DNA of 64,000 nt from Clonostachys chloroleuca (Eukaryota > Ascomycota > Sordariomycetes > Hypocreales > Bionectriaceae), in the NCBI GenBank assembly GCA_037952775.1, contig JBANAY010000003.1, positions 9,734,001 through 9,798,000 on the forward strand, given 5' to 3'. The notes under the pieces were generated by a model. It searched no databases. It was not told where the DNA came from and saw only the letters and a program-made list of their open reading frames with translations. Below, in pieces: positions 1-11,238 of the stretch (position 1 is its first letter; every line of letters begins with the position of its first letter). Both the position numbers and the translations under genes were made by a program.

Positions 1-814
1 GATCCCAATCTAGTAGAGACGGCGCAAGGCAACCGGCTGTCAATCCACTTTGCGGAGAATGACATTACGAGAAAGCTGCCAAGCGTCCTCTAAATCCCTG
101 ACAACACGAGATCTCATATGGCTAATGCCGTCGAGCTGCTAAGGCGGATTTTACCACTGGCCTGACGTCGGCCGCTAATACGAAGATCGGTAAATCTTGA
201 TTTTTAATGCTCTTGAAAACAAACTAACGAGTGCTTATTGGCGTTTATTCTCAATACGGTCGTCGTTTACCACGGTCGATGTGAGAACCATTCATGTTGT
301 CTCGCCTCGGGATGTAGGGTAGGGCATATGTCGACGGCTTCAATTGTAGATGACAGCGCCACCACTCAGCATGGAAAAATGACCAGAAGTTATGTGTACA
401 TGTTTTCGAAAAAGCAGGTTTCTTCATTGGAACAAAATTAACTCGATGGCGCCGCAATAAGTGCAAAATGTAGAATAAAAAAATGTGGCTATCTATATAC
501 TGAAGCGTTTGCTCTCCTTTTGGGATGCCAATTTATCACCAGGTTCGAAGGAGTCGTGAGAGATGGAAAAACCCCTTACGATAAGAAGTATTGATACGCG
601 CAGACATACTGGACATTTGATTCTGTTGGCGAAAGAGGAGTTTAGGACTTAAGAGCCAAGACAAACGAAAATTCAGCTCTCCTCAGCATGCCCATCAAGA
701 AAAAAAAATTTATGCTGACTAGGGGAGAAGCTGCGTGAAAGACTAAAGAAATTATGTATTGATCGCTTGAAAGGTATCTACTGCTTATATTAATGATTCA
801 TATATGAAGATAAA
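1..814. other. Intergenic, no gene seen
   Basis: This stretch lies downstream of the 3' end of the secreted Pro/Gly-rich gene on the minus strand. Only short open frames without family motifs occur. The part from about 460 to 810 is AT-rich and probably carries the 3' UTR of that gene. No RNA gene or repeat was recognised. Confidence 0.6.
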
Positions 815-3343
815 TTACTCGTACTTGGGTGGAGGCGGCCCAGGTCTATCTCCCCAGTAGCTCTCGCCATCGCCACGGCCGTCTGTCGACTTGACGCACT
901 GAGGGTGCTCATAAGCATCCACAGTTCCAAACGGCCACATGGGGATGAGGCAGACCTCGTCCACACCGCAAGGAGGGCATCGTTTGAAGCTAGCCCACCC
1001 GAGGTAGTTCAACAAGGACTGCAGTGTGCCGACTGCAGTTGGGAGAGCATAATCTTCATTCTGCTGAGCCACGAGAGAAATATCGCGGACCTTGAACAGT
1101 GTAGTGCAAATCTGTGACAAGACCTCTTCAAACGCGGAGTAGATAAGCCCATCGGCCGTGGTCTTTGGTTTGATCGGTTGCAAGTACAGCCTGCTGCAGC
1201 GGGAGATGCTGGCAGAGTTATCCAGGCTCTTCTCTTCAGTGGAATAGTCGATGAAAGTGTCCAGCAGGAAGTTTGCTTCGTCCGCAATGCGCTTGGATGA
1301 AGTTCCTTTCTGTGTCATGAACTGGAGCCTCTCCGCATATCGCTTGACGACAAGATCTGCAACATCCTGCCAGTTTATTATTGGGGCCTTTCCGTCCAAT
1401 CGTTCCTTGACAACGTCCCCGACAATTCCCCGAATATGCTTGAGCTCATCATCAGAGAGGTTGGTAAGTCGTGGCAGATCCGGACGCTTGGGGTCGGGAT
1501 TCGTCAAGTTGACAGGGAAGAAATAGGCAGATACCATGGACGAATAGTCCAAAATCGTGCGAGTCGAGCCAATGCCATCGTATCTGTTTGAGATTCCACG
1601 TAGGAACTCGAAGCTCGAGATGCTTCCCCCTGGGCCGTTCCCTGGGCCGTGACCGGGGCCACGACCGGGGTGCTTTCCAGGCGAGGTTCCAGATTCACCT
1701 CCTGGGCGGCGAGGAGGATGTCCTGGCCATGGTTTCGGACCTCTTGGTGGCGGGTACTCAGATCCATCTTCAGGGCGTCGGGGCGGACCAGGCCAGGGCC
1801 AATGCCCAGGCGGTGGATGTTCGGGTCTATCCCCGGGGCGGCGCGGGGGATGTTCTGGACGTGGCCCAGGGCCATGTGGTGGTGGGTATTGAGGCTCGTC
1901 TTTAGATTGACGTGGAGGAGGTCCGGGCCAAGATCTGGTGCTTCCTTCAGCTGGATTTTCAGGCACGTCTTCAGGACGGCCATGGGGGTGTCTGGGCCGT
2001 GGCTGAGGACCTTCTGGCGATGGGAGCTCAGCTCCATCTCGTGGGTAGCGAGGAGGAGGCGGACCAGGCCAAGGCCAATGCGCAGGTGGTGGTGGAGGAT
2101 GCTCGAGACCGTCTTCGGGGTGTCGTGGACGGAAACCAGGCCAATGGTCTGGCCGTGGGGATAGATGTTCGGGGCCATCCTCGCGGCGTTTTGAACGAGG
2201 AGGACCGGGAGGAGGAGGAGGACCAGGCCAAGACCAAGGGCCGCGAGGTGGTGGCGGGTAATCAAGCTCATCTTCAGGGTGGCGCGGTCCCTTACCCGGC
2301 CGACGTGTAGATCCATCAGGGCGCTTCTCGGGACCGTTAGGACCACGATCAGGCCCACCAGGACCGTCTGGGCCATGGTCAGGGAAACGTCCAGGACCAT
2401 CCGGCCCATGAACAGGCCAGTGTCCAGGCCCATCTGGACGCTCGCCGTCTGGCCCATCAGGACCCTTTCCAGGACGATCAGGGCGGTCTCCACCAGGGCG
2501 GTCTCCACCAGGGCGGTCTCCATCAGGACCACCAGGACCATATCCAGGCGGGTGGCCAAACCCATCAGAGTCTCTTACAGGTCGCTGAAGCGTCTGAATT
2601 TCCTCCAGTCCGTCCTTAAAATCACACTTGATGATTTCAAAGCCAGCCTCCATACGAATGACACCCTGTAAGCCCCATGAGGCGCTCAACTCACATAGCT
2701 CCCGAGCACGAGTCCCTTCACCCATGGGACCACGATGTGGCTTGCCGGGCTCATCCTCCTCCTGAGTCTTGTTGCGTAGAAGATAGTCTTGTGAATCCAG
2801 GGTTCCTATCTCTGTCTTACCACCGCTCATCCCGTCAATGTATAAGAAGGGAAGGGCTCTGGTCGTCTTGTATACATGCAGCCAGCCACCCTTCTTCTTC
2901 TCGTCATCATCCGGTATCTGAGGCTCCTTATCACCAGTGTTGAGGATGTGCTGCTGGGTCTCTGTGTCCACCGGGTTGAGATTGAAGAATGGATTGCGAC
3001 GCTCGGTGCGCGCCTTGTCCCTGCCCGGGGGAGGCCCTCTCGACCTGGCAAACTGCTCGGCGTGCTCGATTTCGTATGCCAGCCAGTCGGGCTCAGTAGG
3101 CGACTCGGGTCGGTTGTTGCCGTGGTAGAGGAGGACGCCTTCGGGGACGGTGGCCAGGAAGAACGACACTCCGTTGTGGTGAAGGCTCGAGCCCCACTGG
3201 CGCATCGAGTCGTGCACCGAGTTGAAAATCTGAGGCGCGCGATCCTTGGCGATGTCTTTGCTTGGCTTGAGGGACGAGGCCGCATGGCTGGGCGAGGCAT
3301 AGCAGATGACGGCCAGAGCCGCCAGCTGACGAAGATTGAACAT
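815..3343 (-). CDS. Secreted protein with giant Pro/Gly/Arg-rich central region
   Basis: Single-exon gene of 842 residues, with ATG at 3341-3343 and TAA at 815-817. The N-terminus is a clear signal peptide: basic start, hydrophobic AALAVICYA, probable cleavage after SHA near residue 21. Residues about 30-250 form a globular part containing ATVPEGVLLYHGN, LHVYKTTRALPFLYIDGMS and LDSQDYLL, blocks I recognise from uncharacterised secreted proteins of filamentous ascomycetes. Residues about 255-573 are a low-complexity stretch of GGDRP, HPEDG, WPWPGPPPP and RRPGD-like units. A second globular part follows, with a conserved-looking helical segment (VGDVVKERL, INWQDVADLVVKRYAE) and several Cys near the end. 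The family has no known function. The composition suggests an extracellular or wall-associated protein with a disordered linker. The very high GC of the linker creates long antisense frames, which I treat as shadows. Confidence 0.85.
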   Translation of the reverse strand: MFNLRQLAALAVICYASPSHAASSLKPSKDIAKDRAPQIFNSVHDSMRQWGSSLHHNGVSFFLATVPEGVLLYHGNNRPESPTEPDWLAYEIEHAEQFARSRGPPPGRDKARTERRNPFFNLNPVDTETQQHILNTGDKEPQIPDDDEKKKGGWLHVYKTTRALPFLYIDGMSGGKTEIGTLDSQDYLLRNKTQEEDEPGKPHRGPMGEGTRARELCELSASWGLQGVIRMEAGFEIIKCDFKDGLEEIQTLQRPVRDSDGFGHPPGYGPGGPDGDRPGGDRPGGDRPDRPGKGPDGPDGERPDGPGHWPVHGPDGPGRFPDHGPDGPGGPDRGPNGPEKRPDGSTRRPGKGPRHPEDELDYPPPPRGPWSWPGPPPPPGPPRSKRREDGPEHLSPRPDHWPGFRPRHPEDGLEHPPPPPAHWPWPGPPPPRYPRDGAELPSPEGPQPRPRHPHGRPEDVPENPAEGSTRSWPGPPPRQSKDEPQYPPPHGPGPRPEHPPRRPGDRPEHPPPGHWPWPGPPRRPEDGSEYPPPRGPKPWPGHPPRRPGGESGTSPGKHPGRGPGHGPGNGPGGSISSFEFLRGISNRYDGIGSTRTILDYSSMVSAYFFPVNLTNPDPKRPDLPRLTNLSDDELKHIRGIVGDVVKERLDGKAPIINWQDVADLVVKRYAERLQFMTQKGTSSKRIADEANFLLDTFIDYSTEEKSLDNSASISRCSRLYLQPIKPKTTADGLIYSAFEEVLSQICTTLFKVRDISLVAQQNEDYALPTAVGTLQSLLNYLGWASFKRCPPCGVDEVCLIPMWPFGTVDAYEHPQCVKSTDGRGDGESYWGDRPGPPPPKYE
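1625..2580 (-). repeat. Low-complexity Pro/Gly/Arg/Asp-coding tract
   Basis: The tract is inside the secreted protein gene. It contains imperfect tandem units, including three near-identical 12-bp units coding GGDRP at about 2487-2525 and longer degenerate blocks coding WPGPPPP/RRPED-like motifs. It stays in frame over about 950 bp, which argues for selection on the protein and against random expansion. Confidence 0.7.
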
Positions 3344-5245
3344 GGCTCCGCAAACGTCAATGATGGACTGACGGCAAGCTGAATCCCATGAGGAGGAGCA
3401 GGCTGGGTCAGCGCCTGGGACGGGTGAGGCCCTTTAGTATGACCACCCTTATCGGGTGTTCAAGACCCGGTACAGTTAGACAGAGACCGGGATGGGGCTT
3501 TGATATTAGCTCAAGGGCTGGGCCACGTCAGTCCGTCCTTCGAGGCGCCTCCTTCATCCCCGGTCTTGGCCATCTAATCTGATCGTGACCCACAGGGCGA
3601 CGTAAGCTTGGCACGGGTTTTCGCGCAGGTGAAGCTTTTATTGGATCCTCCTGCGGCGAAGAGTACAGGGTCGTCGTCAACGCTCTCGGGTTTTCATCGA
3701 ACCATTTTCATGGCTGGGGGCATGGCCAGGGCTGCCCAAGATTGCTGCCCCTTTGTCATCGGATGAGTTCAGTCGATGATTTAGGTTGTAAAGCTAAAGC
3801 CCCAGACACCTTGTTCCATCATGAGGCTCAAGCGCGTCCACTGGCTTCTCCCCGCCGGAAATTGAATGGGCATGCATATCACATAACCGGATCCACGTAG
3901 GTCACCAATAATTGTCGCGCTGTCACCTCTTGGCACATCACGAGCCATCCAGGCGGGCCATGACGACGGGGGATGATGCAGCCTTCGACCTCATCTGAAA
4001 GAGGGGTGTTCCTATATCGGACGCTTGTTTCATCTAGCTTGTGAGCTCTGTATTAGTGTGGGCGAACTATTGGCAACCATGCCCAACTCCATCAACAGTG
4101 TCACCCGTCATCCGAAGTGCCTTCGTCGTCAAATGAGCCACCACATGCCCCTGCCCTTCTCCTCCAATTGCATCAAAAATCACATTCGTAGAGTGTTGAC
4201 AGACTACTGGCTCATATTTCCAAATCTGGTCTGCCTCTTAGGCGATTACGCCCACCTACGTTCAGTACCGTGTGTATCACTCTTGACTGTCTGGAGTCCA
4301 TTCCTCCAGGAATTACCCTCCCGACAAATTCTGTTTTCGTAGATGAAGATTAAACAACAGGATTAAGACTATTTCATCTATGTGTCTGTATTAGGTTCCT
4401 ACGGTAGAGTCGACGCGTTACCTTGCCCCACGAGTAAGCAAGACAAAACACAGATGCAGCGAGAAACATAATCGCAAATCCAGCCACACAGTTACAAGTC
4501 AATAATTGGAACGGCCAAAGCAGTTGGGTCTCAAGATGGGGCAATTTTGGTCGCGTCCGTTTAAACTGGGGGGTTATTCTCCACGTCCCGCCGGTTAAGA
4601 GCATAAGGCCTCGTCAGCTCGTCATACAATGGAGACACCAGATGGGATCAAATCCAAACTCCAGACTCCAGACAATGGAACTAACAGAATTAGCTCATAC
4701 CCAAATACAGACTGTATTATCAAGCCTAGCTAACTATCTCGGTCAAGGATTGATCTGAACTTGCGCTCAGACCACTGTCCAACAACTGTCAAACGGAGTC
4801 TCTAGAACACCACGCATAACAGCCTCATCCAGATGTGTTTTAGTGAATATTAGGTAGATTTGTCGCATACCGCCACTTGGCGACCGTTTCTCTTTCAAGT
4901 TTACTTGTGTGGGTCTAGCTATTAACTCATGATATGCCGATTTTGCTTGCGGATTACGAAAGCTGTTGAGGCCGCACCTGTCCTTTGACCTAGGAATTGC
5001 GGACAAGAAAATCAGACTTCCACAGAGAACAAATTTGGTAAATTTATTGATTTATTAGAATTAAAACTTAAGGCATGGTTTATGACCTAGCCTGAATGTC
5101 CCCAGGATAGTCATATGATAATGCCAGAGATAGAACATGGAGGTAAGGCCAGGTTCCATTCTGATCATCCGATGTTGGCTCAAATAATACATGGTGAAAT
5201 CTATGCATCACCAATGATATATTTTGTCTCAAGGCCTGTCGACAT
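3344..5245. other. Intergenic, promoter of the upstream minus-strand gene
   Basis: About 1.9 kb between the secreted-protein start and the 3' end of the transporter relic. The first few hundred bases must contain the promoter of the secreted-protein gene. The remainder is moderately AT-rich with only short frames and no recognisable domain. I see no transposon ends or RNA gene. Confidence 0.55.
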
Positions 5246-7271
5246 TCAGAAGACTGTGCCCTTGGTCTGGACACCTTGCTCACTCTGAAGCTTCCTGATA
5301 TTGATGTTCTTCCAAACAAAGATCGCAAAGAGACAGAGGGGCATGAAACAAGAACCGGCAATTACCATTCTTCGCTGGAGGTAGCCGTAAGCACCCACAA
5401 TAGCCTCTCGCTCCGGGGTGCCGTCCTCGAAGCTCATTTGCAGAACCATGTCACCGTAGATGGTGGTAGACTTGTTCTTCACAGATTCGGGAAGGCGGAG
5501 GAGCAGCTGCTCGGGAAGGATGTTGTTCCAGAGTGCACCGGCAATGGCGTTACCGATTGCTGCACCGAAGGAGTCAAACATGCCCTAGATGGCGAGTACG
5601 ACGGCAATTTCCTGGTGTGTGACAGGGACCTGGACGGCGAGCTGACCGCAAGATGCGAATAGCTGAGCGCCAACACCGACGAAGATTTGAGTCATGGTGA
5701 TCAGGCCAGGGCCGGTTTCGGGGGTTCGGAGGGGGATAAGGAGAGCTGTTCCAAGAAGCATCAGAGGAACTCCAGCAATGGCAGACCACTTGAAGTCTCC
5801 AGTGTAGCTAATGACACTGTAATCTTTTTGTTAGATGCATACTGGTGATGGTAGAATTTTCATATATCACTTACGCTCCGATGAAGGGGGCTAAGACGGC
5901 GGAACTGAGGGAATAGGCGTTCAGGACATCTCCAGCCAGCGGTGGTAATGCTAAGCCTGTTCACAACCTGCCGGTATGAGTAGAAATACGCGTCCCAGAA
6001 GCTTCTCTCGAGAATCAGCACATAGTCTTTCACTTTTTTGGGGGGGGGGGGGGCGAAAATTCTGATCTATTGCTTACAATGTAGAGATGAACATTGCACC
6101 GTAGAGAAGGCAAGAACCCAGGATAGTAGGGTTCTTGAGATACTTCCAGGGGATGAATTGAACGGGTGAAACCTTCCACTCCCAGAGAGCGAAGACAGGG
6201 AAGCAAATAATACCGATGATATCATTGCGATGATGTAGCCTGTCTTCCAGCCGTATGGGGAGTAGGAAACTAAGCTGAAAGGCAGGAGGAATAGGGAAAA
6301 GGCAGCAACAATCAAGATGATCCCGATAACTAGCACATGTTAGGACAGATCTCGGGATGGGTGAGTCAAATGTTCGTCGAAAGGCAAGCTTACCACCGAG
6401 CTCGATAAAGTAATACCAGAGGGACTGGATGATGTTGCGGCCAGAAGCCTCCTTGGGCTTAATGAGACCTTGCTTGGCAGCCTTGCGCTGCTCCAAGAGC
6501 ATGACGAGGAAGACTGGCAGGCAAATTCCAAGCTGCATGATCGCGAAAGCGCCGAATGCCCATCTGAAATTGACGTTTGTATAGAACAGCTCGGCGATCT
6601 TGGGACCCGCAAAGGTTGAGAAAATCGTCGGGGTACCGTTAATGCCCGCGATAATCATACGGTTCTTGAGGGTGGTCATATCGGCGATCATAATGTCGAT
6701 AATGTACATGAGACCGACATGGCCTGTCCAATACAGAACGTGGGCTCCAACGTAGATTTCGATGGTCTGGCAGGTAGCCTTCATGATCAGCCCAATGGTG
6801 ACGATGAGCAACATAACGATGAAGCCCTCCATACGGCCCCAAATATCGACGACTTTAGCCAGTGTAAGCTTTGTAGCGCCACTGAGAACAGTGGAAAGAA
6901 TAGAAACGACATTCAGAAGACCGTGCTTTCCAAAGGAGGAGGTGATGTAAGGGTTCAAAGATGACTGGACTGATTGAAGGAGGATATCAATAAACGAGAC
7001 AAGATACAGCCTTGGCACAGATTAGCGCTGGTTTTGCATGGTAATTGCACGCCAAAATTGATACTTACAAGACGAACATGGAGATAAGTGTCTTGTTTGT
7101 CCAAACACTTGTCATAGCACGGGCACGCTGAACACCATCCTGGAAATCCTGAGATTTCTCATCTAATCCATAGCCAGAGACTTTCTGTGGCGATGATTCC
7201 TGAAAGGCATTCTTCTCGGGGTCGACGCCGGTCGTGGTATCGACGGCGGCGGTCTTGGTAATGTCTGCCAT
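5246..7271 (-). pseudogene. Siderophore-iron transporter-like MFS (MirB/Sit family), broken
   Basis: Five exons can be placed: 7271-7069, 7010-6394, 6329-6078, 6001-5875 and 5816-5246, with introns of 58, 64, 76 and 58 bp. They would encode about 588 residues. Family landmarks are a polar N-terminal tail, SSLNPYITSSFGKHGLL, KVVDIWGRMEGF, the SPYGWKTGYIIAM block and a C-terminal SFGAAIGNAIAGALWNNILP. The family imports ferric siderophores across the plasma membrane by proton symport. Three independent lesions are visible: one base missing near 6216-6226 after YIIAM, a 4-bp duplication (CCAG on the + strand) at 5931-5940, and an in-frame TAG at 5585-5587 where the family has Trp (LAIW-GMF). All splice phases agree once the two indels are corrected. 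It is therefore a convincing pseudogene; only assembly error could rescue it. Confidence 0.88.
6040..6053. repeat. Poly-G tract of 14 within an intron
   Basis: The tract is a run of 14 G preceded by T6 on the + strand, which is poly-C in the third intron of the siderophore-transporter relic. It lies between the donor at about 6077 and the acceptor at 6002-6003, so it would form a C-rich stretch in the pre-mRNA. It is likely a length-unstable homopolymer. Confidence 0.9.
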
Positions 7272-8532
7272 GGTTAGAAAGAATATGCTCCAATCTCCAG
7301 AGTAACACGAGACTAGTATGTCTTTCTCCTAAGTTCATCTCAACCGAAGAAAAAGAGAAGAGGAAGTGCTAAATTTGTATTACTTCATACTTCACAATAC
7401 ATAGAGAGAAGGCTTTCCTATGTCCACCAATATTGCCGGAACATAAAGACACTCCCATTCACGGCCTCGGGATATCCTTGCCATGACCACGCGGCCTTGG
7501 CCGACCTGCCCTCATCCGAGCAAATATCCTTGTTGATCTCTTCCTTGAAAAGTAAACGCGCGTGCTTTCTAGCCCCCACTGAGAGCGATTTTATCCACCA
7601 CGGAGTGAAAGGGAGTGAAAGGAGCCCTGTGACCACCACCGTCCGGCTGCAGGGCGTCGACGATTGGGTGGGCTTCACTTGACGTAGGGCCGACTTACCC
7701 AATCTATTACCTCCGTCAAGCTTCATAAAGTTACCGACCCTTGCCTGGAATACTAAGGACCAAAGAATGACGAATCAATAAGGAAAAAAAAGTAAGTATA
7801 ATTTTATTTTACAATAGAGACAATCTAGAAAACTAAACGAAATGTATCCAGAGATTAATATCACTTTATAGATATTCGATTTCTGCCCTCTCAGAGAAGG
7901 ACATTTCACTACATTACCACCTTGGCAACAAATCTTTGTAGGGTATTGCTGTTCCCTCCACTTCCTAGAATACTTACACATATCTCATAGCTCCTGCTTT
8001 TCAGTTTTTAATGCGGACTGAGTTCAGAGAACTTGCGCGTTGGGTTTGCACCCGAATGCGACAAGCGTTCTTCAGATCTGCATCTCGAAGGGTCAATTGA
8101 TCGTTCGTGCGGAGAAGAGAATGAAGCCGCCGGTCGGTTCCATCTCCCGCGTGAGAAGCCTTTGAAAGTCGCATCGGGCTAGCTCGGACCTGGGCCATAC
8201 TTAAAAACGGTTAAGTGTGTGTCATGAGGCTGATGCTTATGCGGGTGCGAGGATTGTTGGACGATGATTGGATAACTGAAAACATGGCGGCACAGTCTGA
8301 GCCGGCGGAGGGACCCCATGTAATATGAAAGCGAGTGCGAGGCGGCGGTTCGAAGTCGAATATAGGAGCAATAAATGCTTTCTGGATATATAAAGATTGT
8401 AGGGATGTTCTTCTGAAGGGTAATATATGCCATCATCAGTCACAAACAGTAATCAACCCACGGTTATATACTCTCATCTTGAATTTTGTATTTCCTGAAG
8501 GCTCCGCCCACATCACAACCCCTACACTCAGT
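7272..8532. other. Divergent intergenic region
   Basis: About 1.26 kb between the starts of the transporter relic (-) and the dehydrogenase (+), so it must hold both promoters. A TATA-like box precedes the dehydrogenase. Only short unsupported frames occur. Confidence 0.6.
8387..8394 (+). promoter_or_regulatory. TATA-like box upstream of the dehydrogenase
   Basis: The sequence TATATAAA lies about 140 bp upstream of the chosen ATG at 8533, a distance usual for filamentous fungi. It supports that ATG over an in-frame upstream extension of the frame from 8335, which would overlap this box. Confidence 0.5.
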
Positions 8533-9651
8533 ATGCCTTCTAATCACGCTGCGCAACTGCCTTCCAAGTTGGCACGCTCATTGGTTGTCTCCGAGGCCCC
8601 TTACCCCAAGCCTTCAAAAGGCCAAATCGTCATTCGCAATTCTGCAGTGGCCATCAATCCCATTGATTGGCTCATCCAGTCCCGAGGCGACCTCGTATTC
8701 CCTTGGTTGAAGTACTCTTCTACACTTGGGTTCGATGCTGCAGGCGAGGTCGTCGAAGTTGGTGAGGAAGTCTCCCGGTTCGAAGTTGGTGACCGTGTAC
8801 TTGGGCTATGCCGCGGCACCGAAAAAGACGAGAATGACCCGTCGCAGGGCGCATTCCAACACTATACAGTACTGCGAGAAAACTGGGTGTCTCATATCCG
8901 TGCCCCTGGTATGTCCTTTATTCAGGGAGCCACTCTACCTCTCGGTGTTGCTGCCGCATCAGCAGCACTATTCGACAGCTCCTATCTTGGGCTTGACTTG
9001 CCCACGGTACCGGCACGCCCGTCAACAGGAAAGACAGTTCTTGTATGGGGTGGATCATCTAGCGTAGGGTGCTGCGCTATTCAGCTGGCTGTCGCTGCTG
9101 GCTACGAGGTCTTCACGACTGCTTCCCCAAAGAACCATGACCTAGTGCGCAGACTAGGAGCCTCAAGAGTATGGGACTATAACAGCAGCGCAGTTGTAGA
9201 TGAAATAGCAGAGAGCCTCAAAGGCAAGGTGGTTTCCGGCGCGGTTGCCATCGGAACAGGCTCAGGGAATAAATGTATGTGTGTGCTGGAGAAGGCTCCG
9301 AAAGGCGCGAACAAATTTGTGGCCATGGCCACTCTCCCAATGCCAGACAGCGAGCCAACTCGCATGGGGATGGTGTCGTCGGCGGCGTCGTACCTGACCA
9401 AAACAGCGACCTACGGTGCCAGAAGTATGATGAATGGAATCAAGTGGAACTATGTGAGCATGGACGGAATGGCTGGAGCGGGGCTGAACAAGCAAATATT
9501 CGTTGACTACTTGCCAGAAGCTCTTGAATCAGGGTCCTTCGTCCCGTCACCAGAGCCACTGGTGGTCGGGCATGGGTTGGAGACGATCCAAGAAGCATTC
9601 GAACTGCAGAAGAAAGGTGTTTCAGCTAAGAAGATTGTGGTCACTCTTTAG
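8533..9651 (+). CDS. Zinc-independent medium-chain dehydrogenase/enoyl-reductase-like
   Basis: Single exon encoding 372 residues, with TAG at 9649-9651. The protein has the GroES-like N-terminal fold (AINPIDWLIQ, LGFDAAGEVVEVG, FEVGDRVLG) and a Rossmann domain starting at VLVWGGSSSVGCCAIQLA, followed by the typical GASRVWDYN block. It lacks the Cys/His zinc ligands of classical alcohol dehydrogenases. It therefore fits the NADPH-dependent quinone-oxidoreductase/trans-enoyl-reductase branch often called zinc-binding oxidoreductase or ToxD-like in fungi. The substrate cannot be read from sequence. No polyketide synthase lies nearby, so a role as a cluster enoyl reductase is unsupported. The open frame begins further upstream at 8335, but family N-termini and the TATA-like box favour 8533. 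It is transcribed away from the transporter relic and convergently with the SDR gene. Confidence 0.88.
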   Translation: MPSNHAAQLPSKLARSLVVSEAPYPKPSKGQIVIRNSAVAINPIDWLIQSRGDLVFPWLKYSSTLGFDAAGEVVEVGEEVSRFEVGDRVLGLCRGTEKDENDPSQGAFQHYTVLRENWVSHIRAPGMSFIQGATLPLGVAAASAALFDSSYLGLDLPTVPARPSTGKTVLVWGGSSSVGCCAIQLAVAAGYEVFTTASPKNHDLVRRLGASRVWDYNSSAVVDEIAESLKGKVVSGAVAIGTGSGNKCMCVLEKAPKGANKFVAMATLPMPDSEPTRMGMVSSAASYLTKTATYGARSMMNGIKWNYVSMDGMAGAGLNKQIFVDYLPEALESGSFVPSPEPLVVGHGLETIQEAFELQKKGVSAKKIVVTL

Positions 9652-9923
9652 GAAGGAAAATATACCTTGTAACGAAACACTTTGATCCCATATAGTCAGG
9701 GCCTGTTATATCGAATCAACATACAATTCTTATTTTTATACTTGATACATATGCTGAGGGTTTTTCTTACTCAATGTTGACATCCTCTGAAAGCCGTCGT
9801 GAGTGACTCGAGATCGTGAGATCGTGAAGGATAGACTGCATGAATAGAAGGGGATATTGTTTACTTCAATAAGGATGTCTAATAACAACGACAGAACATG
9901 ACTTTTCTAGAGTTCACTAATCC

Positions 9924-11238
9924 TCATAGAATGATTCCCGCCTCTCTGAACTGTTCAAATGCCTCAATCCACCCTTCGATTGGGTCGCGGTGTTCATGGA
10001 AACCACAAGCTCGCAGCCGGCCTAAACTCAAATGTCGGTCGAATGTGAGCCAAAATCCGACGCTGTCCAACTGTTTACTCCCTGCTCCAACCCCGGCAGA
10101 TAAAGCTTTCGGGCGATCCTCCTCTGAGAAAATGGCTTCATGCTTCTTGACATACTCGCCCGGTTTGAGCGCACCCGTCTCCGTAGAAGGGCCAACCCCA
10201 GCAAGCCCGAACCAAGAAGTAACCATTGGCCAAAGCTGACGAAAGGTGGTAGGATTCGCATCGTCCGCCATGTTGATGACCTTCCCGCCACATACATCGG
10301 GGTTCAATGCAGCGAATATGGCGATCCGCCCAAGTATCTTACTGGAGACTGGTGTAAACTTGCTATCCAGTGCTTCTTCGCATCCGGGAAACGGCACCGA
10401 AATTTTGGAGCCTCCGTTCGCAACACCCTTGCCTTCGTTATGCGAGTACAGAGACAAGTATTGTGCCCAGTGGAGGGCAAGAGACCACCCGGAGCCGTTT
10501 GGGCTAAAACCAATAACAGCATCGGGGCAAACCTCTGTCCATGACCAGCCACGCTCGTTACTGGCTTCAGTTAGGATCTTCCTGAACCATGGGTAGGCCA
10601 CAGTCTTGGCATATTCATCAGGAAGCTGGTCTGCCATCGCCTCGTCCAGCGGCGCTTGAAAAGTGCCGCCAGGGATGTAGATTCCATACCCCTTGAGCGT
10701 TTGTTAATATTCGAGAAAAAAAAAACGTGGAATTGAACGGTCACATACTCTTGTACCACCGGGGTAAATAAACGCTTTGAGCCCTGGCGATATTATATTC
10801 ACTGCGGCTACAACTCTCCGCATCATATCGCAGTTGATCTTGCACTCTTCGACGGCGTCGCTGTTGAGGGCAGAAAACACTTGATTCAAATTAGCTAGTC
10901 TCATCATACTGTAGCCAGGGGCCTAGTATACCAAAGTAGAACACATGTGTAATGGTCTCAGCGTCGGAGACATTGGTTTGAAGCTGGTGTGCCAAAACAT
11001 CCCCGGTGCCGTTTCGTAGATCTATTCCTGAAACAATCTGTAATTCTGGCTTTGCAGAATCTTGAGTTCCTTTGGAGGATAAGTTCAGATCGGCCTCGGA
11101 TATTGGTCGGTTGACGACAGCTGTGATTCTGGAAAATGTCCCAGAGTGGGGATAATTGGAGGTCAATTGGTTAAGGACAGACCAGCCGAGCAGGCCAGCA
11201 GCCCCAAACACGATTGCATGGTTTGCCTTTGTGGACAT
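9924..11238 (-). pseudogene. PRISE-like short-chain dehydrogenase with one frameshift
   Basis: Exons 11238-10749 and 10691-9924 flank a 57-bp intron. The start has a Rossmann motif (IVFGAAGLLGWSV). Later blocks include AFIYPGGTRGYGIYIPGG across the splice, a YPWFRKILTEAS stretch and WTEVCPDAVIGFSP, matching progesterone-5-beta-reductase/iridoid-synthase-like NAD(P)-dependent reductases of about 400 residues. The exons sum to 1258 bases, one more than a multiple of three. The break lies at 10915-10925, where HVFYFGIL leaves frame and RLANLNQVFSALNS resumes in the next frame. Removing one base of the GGGGCC run there gives a continuous 418-residue protein. A 23-bp GT...AG interval exists at the site but is too short for an intron. 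It may be a young pseudogene or a consensus error. The substrate is unknown. Confidence 0.72.

Noticed and set aside
1504..2565. Long second minus-strand and several plus-strand frames over the Pro/Gly-rich gene.
   Set aside because: They are by-products of the GC-rich repetitive codons; only the frame with signal peptide and conserved flanks is coherent.
10903..10925. Tiny GT...AG interval at the SDR frame break.
   Set aside because: Twenty-three bases is below the minimum for a spliceosomal intron, so a one-base indel is the simpler reading.
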